NCBI RefSeq assembly: GCF_006716445.1
Contig: NZ_VFPA01000002.1
Coordinates: 186,001-250,000 of the forward strand
DNA length: 64,000 nucleotides
DNA from: Pseudonocardia kunmingensis
GTDB taxonomy: Bacteria; Actinomycetota; Actinomycetes; Mycobacteriales; Pseudonocardiaceae
Reading direction: 5' to 3'
Below, in pieces: positions 53,168 through 61,563 of this stretch (positions within the stretch are counted from its first letter, which is position 1; every line of letters starts with the position of its first letter). The notes under the pieces are model-generated. The model saw nothing but the letters and a program-made list of their open reading frames with translations, did not search any database and was not told where the DNA came from. The position numbers and the translations under genes are program-made.

Positions 53168-54511
53168 TCAGCGCGTCCGTGCGAGCGTGTCGGTGGACGG
53201 GGTCTGCTCGGTGGCGGCGATCCGGCGCAGCAGCGGGACGACGGCGACCAGGGTGACCACGACGTAGAGCAGGCCGAGGCCGACGACGGACCAGATGCTG
53301 CCGGTGGTGGTGAGCAGGAGCTGGCAGAGGAAGGGCGCGGTGCCGGAGAAGATCGTGGCGCAGAGCTGGTAGGAGAGCGAGATGCCGGTGTAGCGGACCT
53401 CGGTGGGGAACGCCGAGGACAGGACGCCGGCCATGATCGCGTAGTACATCGCGTGCGGGATGGTGGCCAGCGCCATGCCGACGGTGGCCCACCAGAACGA
53501 CCCGGTGTCGACCAGCACGAACAGCAGTGGCAGCAACGCCAGCTCGGGGAGCAGCATCCAGAACACGGCCCGCTCGAGGTCGATCCGGCTGCCCAGGACC
53601 GCGCCCAGGGGCTGTGCGACGACCTGCACGGCGAGTGCGATCGCGACGATCGCGAGGAATGTCGAGCGGTCGAACAGCGGCGCGTCGCCCTCGGTCGCCC
53701 ACGACAGCGCGAAGGTGCTCTTGACGTAGGTCAGCGCGACGCCCGCGATGCAGGCGCAGGCGCCCAGCGCCACCAGCCCCGGGAACCGGGTGAGCACGAC
53801 CTTCGCCGGCAGGCCCGTGGCCTTCTTCTGCTCCAGGACCCTGGTCATCTCCGGGGTCTCGCGCAGCCGCAGCCGGATGAACAGGCCGACGACCATCAGC
53901 ACGGCCGAGGCCAGGAACGGGATCCGCCAGCCCCACCCGGTGAAGGCGGCGTCCGGGAGCTGGGCGACGGCGAGGAACGCCAGTGTCGCGAGCAGGTTGC
54001 CGACCGGGGAGCCCTGCTGGGCGAACGCACCGTAGAGCAGCTTCTTGCCCGGTGGGGCGTACTCGGTGGCGATCAGGACCGCACCGCCCCACTCGCCGCC
54101 GACGGCGATGCCCTGCACCATCCGCAGCACGACGAGCAGGATCGGGGCCAGCACGCCGATCTGGGCGTAGCCGGGGAGCAGGCCGATGGCGATGGTGGCG
54201 CCGCCCATCAACACCAGGGTGACGACCAGGGCGGACTTGCGCCCGTACCGGTCGCCGAAGTGCCCGAAGACCAGCCCGCCGATCGGGCGGGCGAGGAAGC
54301 CGACCCAGAAGGTGCCGAACGCGGCCAGGGTGCCGATCGGCGCGGGGGCCTCGGCGAAGAACACCTCGCCGAAGACCAGAGCAGCGGCGGACCCGTAGAT
54401 GTAGAAGTCGAACCATTCGAGGGTGGTGCCGGCGAAGGCACTGATCCCGGCGCGGCGGGCATCGCGGGTGATGCCGGCCTGGGCCGGCGCGCTCGGGTGG
54501 TGCTCGGTCAC
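53168..54511 (-). CDS. MFS transporter, MHS family
   Basis: Secondary transporter of 447 residues with twelve spans. T-L-E-W-F-D-F-Y-I-Y-G opens span 1, G-D-R-Y-G-R-K-S is the conserved loop and G-E-W-G-G-A follows in span 4. I chose GTG 54511, six bases after AGGAG. It is the first gene of an operon with the dehydrogenase and CoA-transferase, and it is the third MHS-type transporter in the window, each heading a different CoA-linked gene set. Confidence 0.9.
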   Translation of the reverse strand: MTEHHPSAPAQAGITRDARRAGISAFAGTTLEWFDFYIYGSAAALVFGEVFFAEAPAPIGTLAAFGTFWVGFLARPIGGLVFGHFGDRYGRKSALVVTLVLMGGATIAIGLLPGYAQIGVLAPILLVVLRMVQGIAVGGEWGGAVLIATEYAPPGKKLLYGAFAQQGSPVGNLLATLAFLAVAQLPDAAFTGWGWRIPFLASAVLMVVGLFIRLRLRETPEMTRVLEQKKATGLPAKVVLTRFPGLVALGACACIAGVALTYVKSTFALSWATEGDAPLFDRSTFLAIVAIALAVQVVAQPLGAVLGSRIDLERAVFWMLLPELALLPLLFVLVDTGSFWWATVGMALATIPHAMYYAIMAGVLSSAFPTEVRYTGISLSYQLCATIFSGTAPFLCQLLLTTTGSIWSVVGLGLLYVVVTLVAVVPLLRRIAATEQTPSTDTLARTR

Positions 54512-54606
54512 GGCGTGCTCCTCTCTGAGCCTGCCGGACCACCCTGACATCGGGGATTAGGTGCCGTCCAAGACCGATAGCGGCGCTCGGTGAGCTGGAT
54601 TGCGAC

Positions 54607-55497
54607 TCAATCGGGGGTCGGGAGTACCCGCTCGGCCAGGTCGAGCACCGCGCGCAGCACGGCGGACTCGTCGACCCGGCGCCACACCAGGCAGACCGGC
54701 AGGACCGGGACCTCGCCATCGAGTGGCACGAACACGACGTGGTCGAGCCGGATGGAGCGCGCGGCCTCGACGACGAGGGCGACCCCGGTTCCGGCGCCCA
54801 CCATGGCGAGGAGGCTGAACGAGTCCGGTGCCTCCTGGACGATGGCGGGGCCGAACCCGGCCTCCAGGCACGCGCGCACCGACAGCTCCCGCACCTCGGA
54901 GCCGCGAGCGGCGGGGAAGGCGACGAAGCGCTCGACGGAGAGTTCCTCGAGCGCGACCGAGCGTCGCGCGGCGAGGGGGTGCACGTCGGCCACGGCGAGC
55001 ATCAACGGGTCCCGGCGCACCAGCCGCGTGTTCAGGCCCCTCGAGCTCGGCACCGTGGCGAACCCCAGGTCGAGGACGCCCTCGGCGATCCGACTCACCG
55101 TCTCGGCGGAGTAGTGCGGGCCGTGCAGGGCCATCTCGACACCGGGTAGCTCGGCGGCGACCGCGCGGGTGAGCAGCGGCAGGGTCACCGCGCTGCTCGC
55201 GCCGGCGAAACCCAGCGACACGCGGCCGACCTCACCCCGCCCGGAGGCCCGCGCGGCCCTCCGGGCCACCGAAGCCGACGCCAGCACCTCCCGTGCGGGT
55301 TCGAGGAACGCCCGGCCGGCGGCGGTGAGCTGCACCGAGCGGGTGCTCCGCTCGAACAGCTCGACCCCGAGATCGCGCTCCAGTAGCCGGATCTGCTGGC
55401 TCAAGGGGGACTGCGAGATGTGCAGCCGCGCGGCGGCTCGGCCGAAGTGCAACTCCTCGGCCACCGCCACGAACCCCGCGAGATGCCTCAGTTCCAC
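54607..55497 (-). CDS. LysR-family transcriptional regulator
   Basis: Regulator of 296 residues. The N-terminal winged helix is L-R-H-L-A-G-F-V-A-V-A-E-E-L-H-F-G-R-A-A (residues 3-22) with S-Q-S-P-L-S-Q-Q-I. An effector domain with the A-G-T-G-V-A-L-V pattern follows. The start is GTG 55497. It lies upstream of, and in the same direction as, the MHS transporter/dehydrogenase/CoA-transferase genes, with 95 bp between, and probably activates them. Confidence 0.92.
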   Translation of the reverse strand: MELRHLAGFVAVAEELHFGRAAARLHISQSPLSQQIRLLERDLGVELFERSTRSVQLTAAGRAFLEPAREVLASASVARRAARASGRGEVGRVSLGFAGASSAVTLPLLTRAVAAELPGVEMALHGPHYSAETVSRIAEGVLDLGFATVPSSRGLNTRLVRRDPLMLAVADVHPLAARRSVALEELSVERFVAFPAARGSEVRELSVRACLEAGFGPAIVQEAPDSFSLLAMVGAGTGVALVVEAARSIRLDHVVFVPLDGEVPVLPVCLVWRRVDESAVLRAVLDLAERVLPTPD

Positions 55498-55541
55498 CCG
55501 GTGCCTCCACGGTCGACGGTCGAGGCCGGATCATGTCGGGC

Positions 55542-55754
55542 TCAGCGGCCGTGCCGCACGACCGTTCCGGCGATCGGCTGCGAGCCCACCGCGCGGGCCG
55601 AGTCCCCGTCAACCGCGACGCGCACGGTCGTCCCGTCGAACCCGAGCAGCTCGTGCGTCCCGGAGGCGTCCCCGATCACGTGCAGGGTCCACGGCGCGTC
55701 GAGCAGGCCGTCGGTGCGCCGGACGTCGTCGCCGACGTCCACCCGCGGAAGCAC
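55542..55754 (-). pseudogene. gene remnant, unrecognised
   Basis: Open frame of 70 codons with natural-looking codon use and sequence (A-P-W-T-L-H-V-I-G-D-A-S-G-T-H-E-L-L-G). It has no ribosome site and no family I recognise. It abuts a DeoR-like fragment on the other strand, which suggests debris of a larger deleted region. It could instead be a real small gene. Confidence 0.35.
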
Positions 55755-55762
55755 GGCACCGG

Positions 55763-55920
55763 CCGCGAAGTTCAGCTACTCGGCACCGGTCCGGCTCGCC
55801 CCGCTCGACGCGGTCGACGTCCTGGTGACCGACGGCCGGCGGGTCCCGCCGGACGCCGCGACCGGCCGTGGGCACGACCGGTCAGGAATCGAGAAGCGCT
55901 GGTCAGATGGTCGCACTTAG
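55763..55920 (+). pseudogene. C-terminal remnant of a DeoR-family regulator
   Basis: The frame reads K-F-S-Y-S-A-P-V-R-L-A-P-L-D-A-V-D-V-L-V-T-D, which resembles the C-terminal end of DeoR sugar-responsive regulators (K-F-x-x-S-A-x-V-R and V-D-x-x-V-T-D). The N-terminal helix-turn-helix and most of the effector domain are absent upstream. A truncated leftover next to another fragment. Confidence 0.5.
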
Positions 55921-55930
55921 CGTTCCTGCC

Positions 55931-56557
55931 ATGACCTCCATCGACGCCGTCACCCTCGAGGTGGCCGACCCCGCGGCCGCCGGAACCTTCTACGCCGAGG
56001 CCTTCGGCCTGGACACCCAGCTGTGCCTGCGGGCCTCGCAGGCGCCGACCAGCGGCTTCCGCGGGTTCACCCTGTCGCTCGTGGTGTCCCAGCCGGCCGA
56101 CGTCCGCGCGCTGGTCGACGCGGCCGTCGACGCCGGGGCGACGACGCTCAAGCCCGTTGCGAGGTCCCTGTGGGGATGCGGTGGCGTCGTCCAGGCCCCG
56201 GACGGAACGATCTGGAAGGTCGCGACCTCGGCGAAGAAGGACACCGGCCCGGCCACCCGGCAGATCGGCGGCATGGTGCTCCTGCTCGGAGTCGCCGACG
56301 TCGCCGCCAGCAAGCGGTTCTACCTCGAGCGGGGCCTCGCCGTGGCGAGGAGCTTCGGGCGCATGTACGTCGAGTTCGCGTCCGGGTCGGGCCCGGTCAC
56401 GCTGGCCCTGTACCGCCGCCGGGCCCTGGCGAAGGACGCCGGTGTCTCCCCCGAGGGCACGGGATCGCACCGGATCGCGATCGCCGGTGGTGGCGAGCCG
56501 TGCACCGACCCGGACGGGTTCGTCTGGGAGAGCGCCTCGGTGGCGGTGCGGCCCTGA
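55931..56557 (+). CDS. VOC-family (glyoxalase-like) protein, two modules
   Basis: Protein of 208 residues with two vicinal-oxygen-chelate modules (about 1-97 and 110-205). Each opens with the strand pattern seen in glyoxalase/bleomycin-resistance proteins: D-A-V-T-L-E-V-A-D-P-A-A-A-G-T-F-Y, then M-V-L-L-L-G-V-A-D-V-A-A-S-K-R-F-Y. Metal-binding histidines are not obvious in the usual places, so a metal-free binding role is possible. The start is ATG 55931. A 158-bp gap with no recognisable feature follows. Confidence 0.82.
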   Translation: MTSIDAVTLEVADPAAAGTFYAEAFGLDTQLCLRASQAPTSGFRGFTLSLVVSQPADVRALVDAAVDAGATTLKPVARSLWGCGGVVQAPDGTIWKVATSAKKDTGPATRQIGGMVLLLGVADVAASKRFYLERGLAVARSFGRMYVEFASGSGPVTLALYRRRALAKDAGVSPEGTGSHRIAIAGGGEPCTDPDGFVWESASVAVRP

Positions 56558-56715
56558 TGTGCCTGCCAGGCATGTCCGCCGCGCTCGCCCGGCACGACAC
56601 CGCGCGCGCTCCCGGTCCGTCCGCCGGTCGGCGGCCCCCGCGGCCGACGACCGTCGTGAGGCCGCCGGCCGTGCTCGTCGAGATCGCGCTCGACGGCTCG
56701 GGAACGGTAGGTCGG

Positions 56716-57273
56716 TCAGCCGACGACCGGGTGATCGAGCGTGCTGAGGAAGTCGGAGAACGCTCTGTCCGTGCGGGCGCGGTCGGCAGTGGCGTCGAGG
56801 TCCATGAGGAGACCGCGGATGACCGCGAGGAGGAGGGTTGCGAGCTCCGGGCGGCCGATACTGCGTAGGCCTTCTTCGAGTGGCCCGAGCCAGTCGGTGG
56901 TCGCCACGCGGCGGAAGTCGGGCCACAGCTGCTGCGCCGAGCTTTCCCGCAACTGCCCGAACATCCGCAGGTAGGGCTGCCCTTCAGGGCCGGTCATGGC
57001 GGTCCAGGCGCTCGCCAGCGTGGCGGTGTAGGGCTCGTCGGGTCGCACGCGCAGCAGGTCGCCGAAGGCGGCGAGCTGGCGTTTCCGCGCGCGGCCGAGG
57101 ACGGCGCGCAGCAGGGCGTCGCGGGTGCCGAAGTGATAGATCAGCATGCGGGCCGAGGTGCCGGCGGCGGAGGCCAGCGGCTCGAGCCTGTCGGGCAGGC
57201 CGTGCTCGAGCGCGTGGTCGGTGCACGCGTCGAGCAGTCGCTCCTTGATCTCCGGTTGGGGTCGCCGTCCCAC
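56716..57273 (-). CDS. TetR-family transcriptional regulator
   Basis: Regulator of 185 residues. The N-terminal helix-turn-helix (about residues 8-55) reads L-L-D-A-C-T-D-H-A-L, then T-S-A-R-M-L-I-Y-H-F-G-T-R-D-A-L-L. A helical ligand domain follows. The start is GTG 57273. It is divergent from an alpha/beta hydrolase gene with a palindrome between them, so it probably represses that gene and itself. Confidence 0.9.
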   Translation of the reverse strand: MGRRPQPEIKERLLDACTDHALEHGLPDRLEPLASAAGTSARMLIYHFGTRDALLRAVLGRARKRQLAAFGDLLRVRPDEPYTATLASAWTAMTGPEGQPYLRMFGQLRESSAQQLWPDFRRVATTDWLGPLEEGLRSIGRPELATLLLAVIRGLLMDLDATADRARTDRAFSDFLSTLDHPVVG

Positions 57274-57281
57274 CGGGTCAC

Positions 57282-57297
57282 GTTTTCACGTAATAAC
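57282..57297. promoter_or_regulatory. candidate TetR operator
   Basis: GTTTTCACGTAATAAC is a 16-bp palindrome with two mismatched pairs around a central ACGT, in the A/T-rich gap between the TetR gene and the divergent hydrolase gene. Typical position for an autoregulatory TetR site. Confidence 0.5.
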
Positions 57298-57350
57298 TGA
57301 TACGTCTACCGTCGATCGAAGGGAAGTCCCGGCCGGACGCGGAGGTGGTT

Positions 57351-58046
57351 GTGCGGGTCGTGTTCGTGCACGGGGCATGCGTGCGAGACGGATCGTGGTG
57401 GTGGCATCGCATGACCGGGCTCCTGCAGGAGCGGGGCGTGTCGAGCGTGGCCCCGGCGTTGCCGAGCTGCGGAGAGGCCGGCGTGCCGGCAGGTGCCGGT
57501 GGCCCGGGGCTGAGCGAGGACGTCGCCGCGGTGCGGCAGGTGCTGCAGGACAGCGACGAGCCGACCGTCGTGGTCGCTCACAGCTACGGCGGCATCGTGA
57601 CGGCGGAGGCGGTTGCGGGCGCCGGGTCGGTGCGCCACCTGCTGCTGATCTCCAGCTACCTGCCCGAGGTCGGGCAGAGCCTCGCCGATTTCGGCGACGA
57701 CGGCCCCGCCCCGTTCCTCGACGTCGACCTCGCCGCCGGGACGTTCGGGGTCCGCCCCGAACTACTGGTGGACACGTTCCTGCAGGACTGCGACGCCGAC
57801 GTCCGGACGACGGCAGCAGATCACCTCGCCCGGCAGTCGGTGCAGGTGACCGGGCAGCCGGTCGGGGCGGCCGCCTGGCACGAGGTGCCGTCCACGTACC
57901 TCGTGTGCGCCGCCGACGCGGGCACCCCTGCCAGGTTGCAGCGCGAGTTCGCGCGCAGGGCCGGCCGTGTCGTCGAGCTCGACGCAGGCCACCACCCGTT
58001 CCTGTCCCAGCCCGTCGCGGTCCGCGACCTGCTGCTGAGCCTGTAG
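57351..58046 (+). CDS. alpha/beta hydrolase (EstA/salicylate-esterase-like)
   Basis: Serine hydrolase of 231 residues. The opening V-F-V-H-G-A-C-V-R-D-G-S-W-W-W, the nucleophile serine in V-A-H-S-Y-G-G and the histidine in A-G-H-H-P-F-L-S-Q-P match small plant- and bacterial-type esterases. I chose GTG 57351, five bases after GGAGG; GTG 57345 is possible. Divergent from the TetR gene that probably controls it. Substrate unknown. Confidence 0.87.
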   Translation: MRVVFVHGACVRDGSWWWHRMTGLLQERGVSSVAPALPSCGEAGVPAGAGGPGLSEDVAAVRQVLQDSDEPTVVVAHSYGGIVTAEAVAGAGSVRHLLLISSYLPEVGQSLADFGDDGPAPFLDVDLAAGTFGVRPELLVDTFLQDCDADVRTTAADHLARQSVQVTGQPVGAAAWHEVPSTYLVCAADAGTPARLQREFARRAGRVVELDAGHHPFLSQPVAVRDLLLSL

Positions 58047-58094
58047 GCCGCGCGTACCGGCCGACGCGCTCGACGAGGACGATCGCGACGGTGA

Positions 58095-59066
58095 TCAGAG
58101 CCGACCGGCCGCGTCGGTTGCGGAGGGCGTCTCCCGTCCTGCCTGGAAGGTCGTCCGGTACGACCGCGGGGTGGTGCCGAGGTGGCGGGCGAAGTGGTGC
58201 CGGAGGGTCTCGATCGATCCGAAGCCGGCCGTCCGCGCGACCCGTTCCACCGGCAGGTCGGTGGTCTCCAGCAGTTCCCGCGCGCGTTGCAGGCGCTGCT
58301 CGAGGAGCCAGCGCAGCGGCGTCGTCCCCGTCTCGGCGCGGAAGTGCCGCGACAGGCTGCGCGTGCTCATGTTGGCCCGGGCCGCGATGTCGTCGATGGT
58401 CATCGGAGTGCCGAGGTTGTCCTGCATCCACCGCAGGGCCGGCCCGAGGCCGTCCTCGCCGCCGACGGGGTGGCGGTGCTCGATGAACTGCGCCTGCCCG
58501 CCCGCGCGCTGCGGCGGCATCACGATCATCCGTGCCGTCTCGGTGGCCACCGCCGCGCCCATGTCGCGCCGCACCATGTGCAGGCACAGGTCGAGTCCCG
58601 CGGCGACGCCCGCCGACGTCAGGACCCGCCCGTCGTCGACGAACAGGACGGCCGGGTCCACCTGCGCGTCCGGGCAGGACTTCGCCAGCTGCCCCGCCAG
58701 CAACCAGTGCGTCGTCGCCCGGCGGCCGTCCAGCAGCCCGGCCGCCGCGAGCACGAACGCCCCGGTGCAGATCGACGCCACCCGCGCTCCCCGAGCCGCC
58801 ACGTCGCGCAGCAACCGCGTCACCCGTGGACGCGGCGGCCGGTCCGGGTCCACACCCGGCACGATCACGGTGTCGGCGCCCAGCGCGTCGTCCAGCCCGA
58901 ACCTCGAGGAGATCCTGAAGGACTCCTGCCCGGCAGCGGTCGCCGTGGCGCCCCGCTCGGCGCAGACCCGCACCTCGTAGCCGGGGGTGACCGCGAAGAC
59001 CTGGCACGGGATCGTCAGGTCGAAGCCCACGACGCCGTCGAGAGCGAGTACGGCGACGACGTGCAC
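58095..59066 (-). CDS. GlxA-type AraC-family regulator
   Basis: Regulator of 323 residues. The N-terminal DJ-1/PfpI-like domain (about 1-185) has I-C-T-G-A-F-V-L-A-A-A-G-L-L near residues 99-112. The C-terminal AraC domain with two helix-turn-helices (about 215-310) reads S-T-R-S-L-S-R-H-F, then G-F-G-S-I-E-T-L-R-H-H-F. It is divergent from a stand-alone DJ-1/PfpI protein gene, which it likely regulates. Confidence 0.92.
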   Translation of the reverse strand: MHVVAVLALDGVVGFDLTIPCQVFAVTPGYEVRVCAERGATATAAGQESFRISSRFGLDDALGADTVIVPGVDPDRPPRPRVTRLLRDVAARGARVASICTGAFVLAAAGLLDGRRATTHWLLAGQLAKSCPDAQVDPAVLFVDDGRVLTSAGVAAGLDLCLHMVRRDMGAAVATETARMIVMPPQRAGGQAQFIEHRHPVGGEDGLGPALRWMQDNLGTPMTIDDIAARANMSTRSLSRHFRAETGTTPLRWLLEQRLQRARELLETTDLPVERVARTAGFGSIETLRHHFARHLGTTPRSYRTTFQAGRETPSATDAAGRL

Positions 59067-59166
59067 GTGGCCGGATGTTACGCATCATGGGCGTCCGCGC
59101 CACTGTCCGCGTGCTCTGCTCCCTCGGCATGCTTGGCGGGCCCCGCACCCCTCCGAAAGGTTCGAC

Positions 59167-59775
59167 GTGACTCTCCGCGTGCACACAGCGCTCTACGACG
59201 GTGTCGAGGAACAGGACTTCATCGGCCCGCTCGCCGCTCTGGGCGTCATGGACGACGTCGAGTACACCTTCGTCAGCGTCGACGGCCCGGGCACCGTGAC
59301 CGCGTCCTCCGGAATGGAGATCGTCGTTCGCGCCCCGTGGGCCCCGGGGGCGGCCGACCTGATCCTGGTACCGGGCGGCGGCTACGGCGCCGGCTCCGCC
59401 GTGGATGTGCAGATCCGCGGCGGCGTGCTGCCGAAGGCGCTGGCCGACGTCCAGCGCCCCGGACCCGTCCTGGCCGCGGTCTGCACCGGGACCCTGCTGC
59501 TGTCCGCCGCCGGACTCACCACCGGACGACCCTGCACGACCCACCACATCGCCAAGGACGACCTGAGGGCGCAGGGCGGGGCGGTGCTCGACGCCCGTGT
59601 CGTCGACGACGGTGACCTGGTCACCTCCGGGGGCGTCACCTCCGGCATCGACCTCGGTCTGTGGCTCGTCGAACGCCTGTACGGCACCGAGGCCGCCCTG
59701 CTCGCCGAGGAAGTCCTGGAACACCAGCGCCGGGGCACCGTGTGGCGACGCTCCCCGGCAGCTCACGAAATCTGA
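59167..59775 (+). CDS. DJ-1/PfpI-family protein
   Basis: Class I glutamine-amidotransferase-fold protein of 202 residues. The nucleophile elbow A-A-V-C-T-G-T-L-L-L-S-A-A-G-L carries the reactive cysteine, in the C-T-G form seen in isonitrile-hydratase-like and GlxA-linked members. The GTG start at 59167 is preceded by GAAAGG. It is divergent from the GlxA-type regulator and followed by a small monooxygenase-fold gene. Function may be small-molecule hydration or detoxification; not assignable. Confidence 0.88.
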   Translation: MTLRVHTALYDGVEEQDFIGPLAALGVMDDVEYTFVSVDGPGTVTASSGMEIVVRAPWAPGAADLILVPGGGYGAGSAVDVQIRGGVLPKALADVQRPGPVLAAVCTGTLLLSAAGLTTGRPCTTHHIAKDDLRAQGGAVLDARVVDDGDLVTSGGVTSGIDLGLWLVERLYGTEAALLAEEVLEHQRRGTVWRRSPAAHEI

Positions 59776-59840
59776 AGCCGCAGTGCCCCACAGGGGTGCA
59801 GCCACGGAAACGGCTCGACCTACGAAGGAACGAAACGCCC

Positions 59841-60149
59841 ATGACCGACAATGGTATTACTTTCATCAACGTCTTCGAGATTCCTGCCGACCAGCTCGAT
59901 GAATTCATCGAACAGTGGCGCGAACGCGCGCAGCTCATGCGGAAGGCGCCCGGATTCCGCGATGTGCGGCTGCACCGGGCGATCTCGCCGGACGCACGGT
60001 TCCCACTCGTGAACGTCGCGCACTGGGACAGCGCCGAAGCGTGCGAGGCCGCCGGGGGGCATCCCGCCGTGGTCGCCTCCGTCGAATCCGCCCGGACGGT
60101 TGCTGTCGCCAACCCTGCCCTCTACGACGTCGTCGCCGAACACCGCTGA
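59841..60149 (+). CDS. antibiotic biosynthesis monooxygenase-fold protein
   Basis: Small ferredoxin-like-fold protein of 102 residues. The opening I-T-F-I-N-V-F-E-I-P-A-D-Q-L-D-E-F, the middle A-P-G-F-R-D-V-R-L-H-R and F-P-L-V-N-V-A-H-W-D-S are typical of ABM-domain proteins. AAGGA precedes the start. It follows the DJ-1/PfpI gene by 65 bp. May act as a cofactor-free monooxygenase or in haem-like ring handling. Confidence 0.87.
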   Translation: MTDNGITFINVFEIPADQLDEFIEQWRERAQLMRKAPGFRDVRLHRAISPDARFPLVNVAHWDSAEACEAAGGHPAVVASVESARTVAVANPALYDVVAEHR

Positions 60150-60199
60150 TCCGCGACCGGCGTGGGCCCGCTCCGGTTACGTTCAACGGCGTCGAAGGG

Positions 60200-60499
60200 T
60201 CACGCGAAGATCGCATGGACCTGGTCGACGGCCTCGGGGCCGTAGCCGACCACTCCCACCGGCACTGCGCCGTCGATCGCCTCGATCACCTTGCCCGCCC
60301 AGACCGGGCCGAACCCGCCGCACAGCTCGATGAGCTGCACCCCGTCGCGCACCAGCGGCCCGACCACCTCGAGGACGTGTTCGGGACCGGGGATGCCGAC
60401 CAGCACGGTCCGGCAGGCGCCGGTGTCCTCCGTGGTGAACCGGCCCTGCGGCGGGCAGCCGGCCGCGGTGTAGACGAAAGCCCAGTGCGTCAGCGCCAC
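60200..60499 (-). CDS. DUF6506-like small protein
   Basis: Protein of 99 residues. It opens L-T-H-W-A-F-V-Y-T-A-A-G and continues through T-G-A-C-R-T-V-L-V-G-I-P, I-E-L-C-G-G-F-G-P and G-Y-G-P-E-A-V, which matches my recollection of the DUF6506 family. The GTG start at 60499 is preceded by AGGAGG. No membrane span. It is 54 bp before the LysR gene stop, same strand. Function unknown. Confidence 0.7.
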   Translation of the reverse strand: MALTHWAFVYTAAGCPPQGRFTTEDTGACRTVLVGIPGPEHVLEVVGPLVRDGVQLIELCGGFGPVWAGKVIEAIDGAVPVGVVGYGPEAVDQVHAIFA

Positions 60500-60553
60500 T
60501 CGTTCCTCCTCGTGCGTCCGCCCCGTCGAGCACCGCCAGTCCACCGGAGCGGG

Positions 60554-61447
60554 TCAGCGCCGTCCACGAGGCGGTTCCGCATCGTCGTGCGGCACCGCCT
60601 CAGCCGCGAGGTCCGCGGCGAGCGCGGCGAGCGGCCCGGCGCGGTCGTGCGACGGATCCCACACGAGCGCGTGCCGCAACCGGGGTCCGTCCGCGGCCAG
60701 CGGCACCCAGGCGAGCCCGTCGCCGTCGCGCCTGTCCCAGCGCGGGCGCAGAGCCACGACGGCACCGCCGTGGCGCAGCTCGGCGACGAAGAGCCCGCGC
60801 CGCGGCGGGCCCGCCCTCAGCGTGCCCGGCCGCCATCCCGCCGCGCGGCAGGATGCGAGGATCGCGTCGTGGTACCCGGGCGCCAGCGCGCGGTCGAACC
60901 ACAGCAGGTCCTGATCGTCCAGGTCGGCCCACGTGAGGGCCGCCGCGCCCGCCAGGGCGTGCGTGTCGGCGACGAGCACGCCCAGCGGCACGTCGCTCAC
61001 CGTCACCGCGCACAGCCCTGCGGTGTCGGCGGGCAGGACGACCAGGCCGGCGTCCAACCCGCCGGCGTGCAGCAGCTCCAGCTGGCGCGCGACGGGCACG
61101 TCGAGGAGGTCGACGTCCGCGTGGGCCCGCAGCGCCGGCCCGGCGGCGGGCGGGGCGCCGGGTGTCACCCCGATCCGCAGCGGCGTCCGGCCCGCGGCGC
61201 GTGCCACCCGCATCGCCTCCTCCGCCGCGTCGAGCACGTGGCGCGCCTGCGGGAGCAGCGCCCGCCCCGCCGCCGTCGGGATCATCCCGGCGGGGGTCCG
61301 GCGGAACAGCGCCGTCCCGAGCGTGCGTTCCAGGGCGATGATCTGCTGGCTCAGCGACGTCGGACGGATGCCGAGGAGGTCCGCGGCCCGCGTGAGGTGC
61401 TCCTGCTCGGCCACGGCGCAGAAGTACCGCAGCTGACGCAGCTCCAC
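60554..61447 (-). CDS. LysR-family transcriptional regulator
   Basis: Regulator of 297 residues. N-terminal winged helix L-R-Q-L-R-Y-F-C-A-V-A-E-Q-E-H-L-T-R-A-A with T-S-L-S-Q-Q-I. I chose GTG 61447 (V-E-L-R-Q-L), preceded by AGGAGGG; this leaves the 49-bp palindrome at 61488 outside the gene. ATG 61480 in the same frame would add 11 residues. It lies directly upstream of the DUF6506-like gene. Confidence 0.9.
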   Translation of the reverse strand: MELRQLRYFCAVAEQEHLTRAADLLGIRPTSLSQQIIALERTLGTALFRRTPAGMIPTAAGRALLPQARHVLDAAEEAMRVARAAGRTPLRIGVTPGAPPAAGPALRAHADVDLLDVPVARQLELLHAGGLDAGLVVLPADTAGLCAVTVSDVPLGVLVADTHALAGAAALTWADLDDQDLLWFDRALAPGYHDAILASCRAAGWRPGTLRAGPPRRGLFVAELRHGGAVVALRPRWDRRDGDGLAWVPLAADGPRLRHALVWDPSHDRAGPLAALAADLAAEAVPHDDAEPPRGRR

Positions 61448-61487
61448 GCGTCCCACCCTCCTGCTCCCAGTTCGCTCCATCGTGAAC

Positions 61488-61536
61488 GACGAACGGCACA
61501 TTCGTCGGCCAGGTACCGACGAAAGTGCCGTCCGTC
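61488..61536. repeat. 49-bp GGTACC-centred palindrome, copy C
   Basis: 21-nt arms with two mismatches around the loop CCAGGTA, in the same orientation as the copy at 33489. It lies between the LysR start and the end of the broken DUF5701-type gene. Confidence 0.9.
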
Positions 61537-61563
61537 GGCTGGGCGTCGATCACCTGACGGGCG

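Noticed and set aside
50319..54719. 1466-codon open frame on the minus strand
   Set aside because: Apart from the CoA-transferase at its end it is out of frame with the clear acyl-CoA dehydrogenase and transporter genes and is arginine/proline-rich noise.
61447..61501. Longer LysR start at 61501 or 61480
   Set aside because: The 61501 start would lie inside the 49-bp palindrome; GTG 61447 has a strong AGGAGGG and the standard LysR N-terminus.
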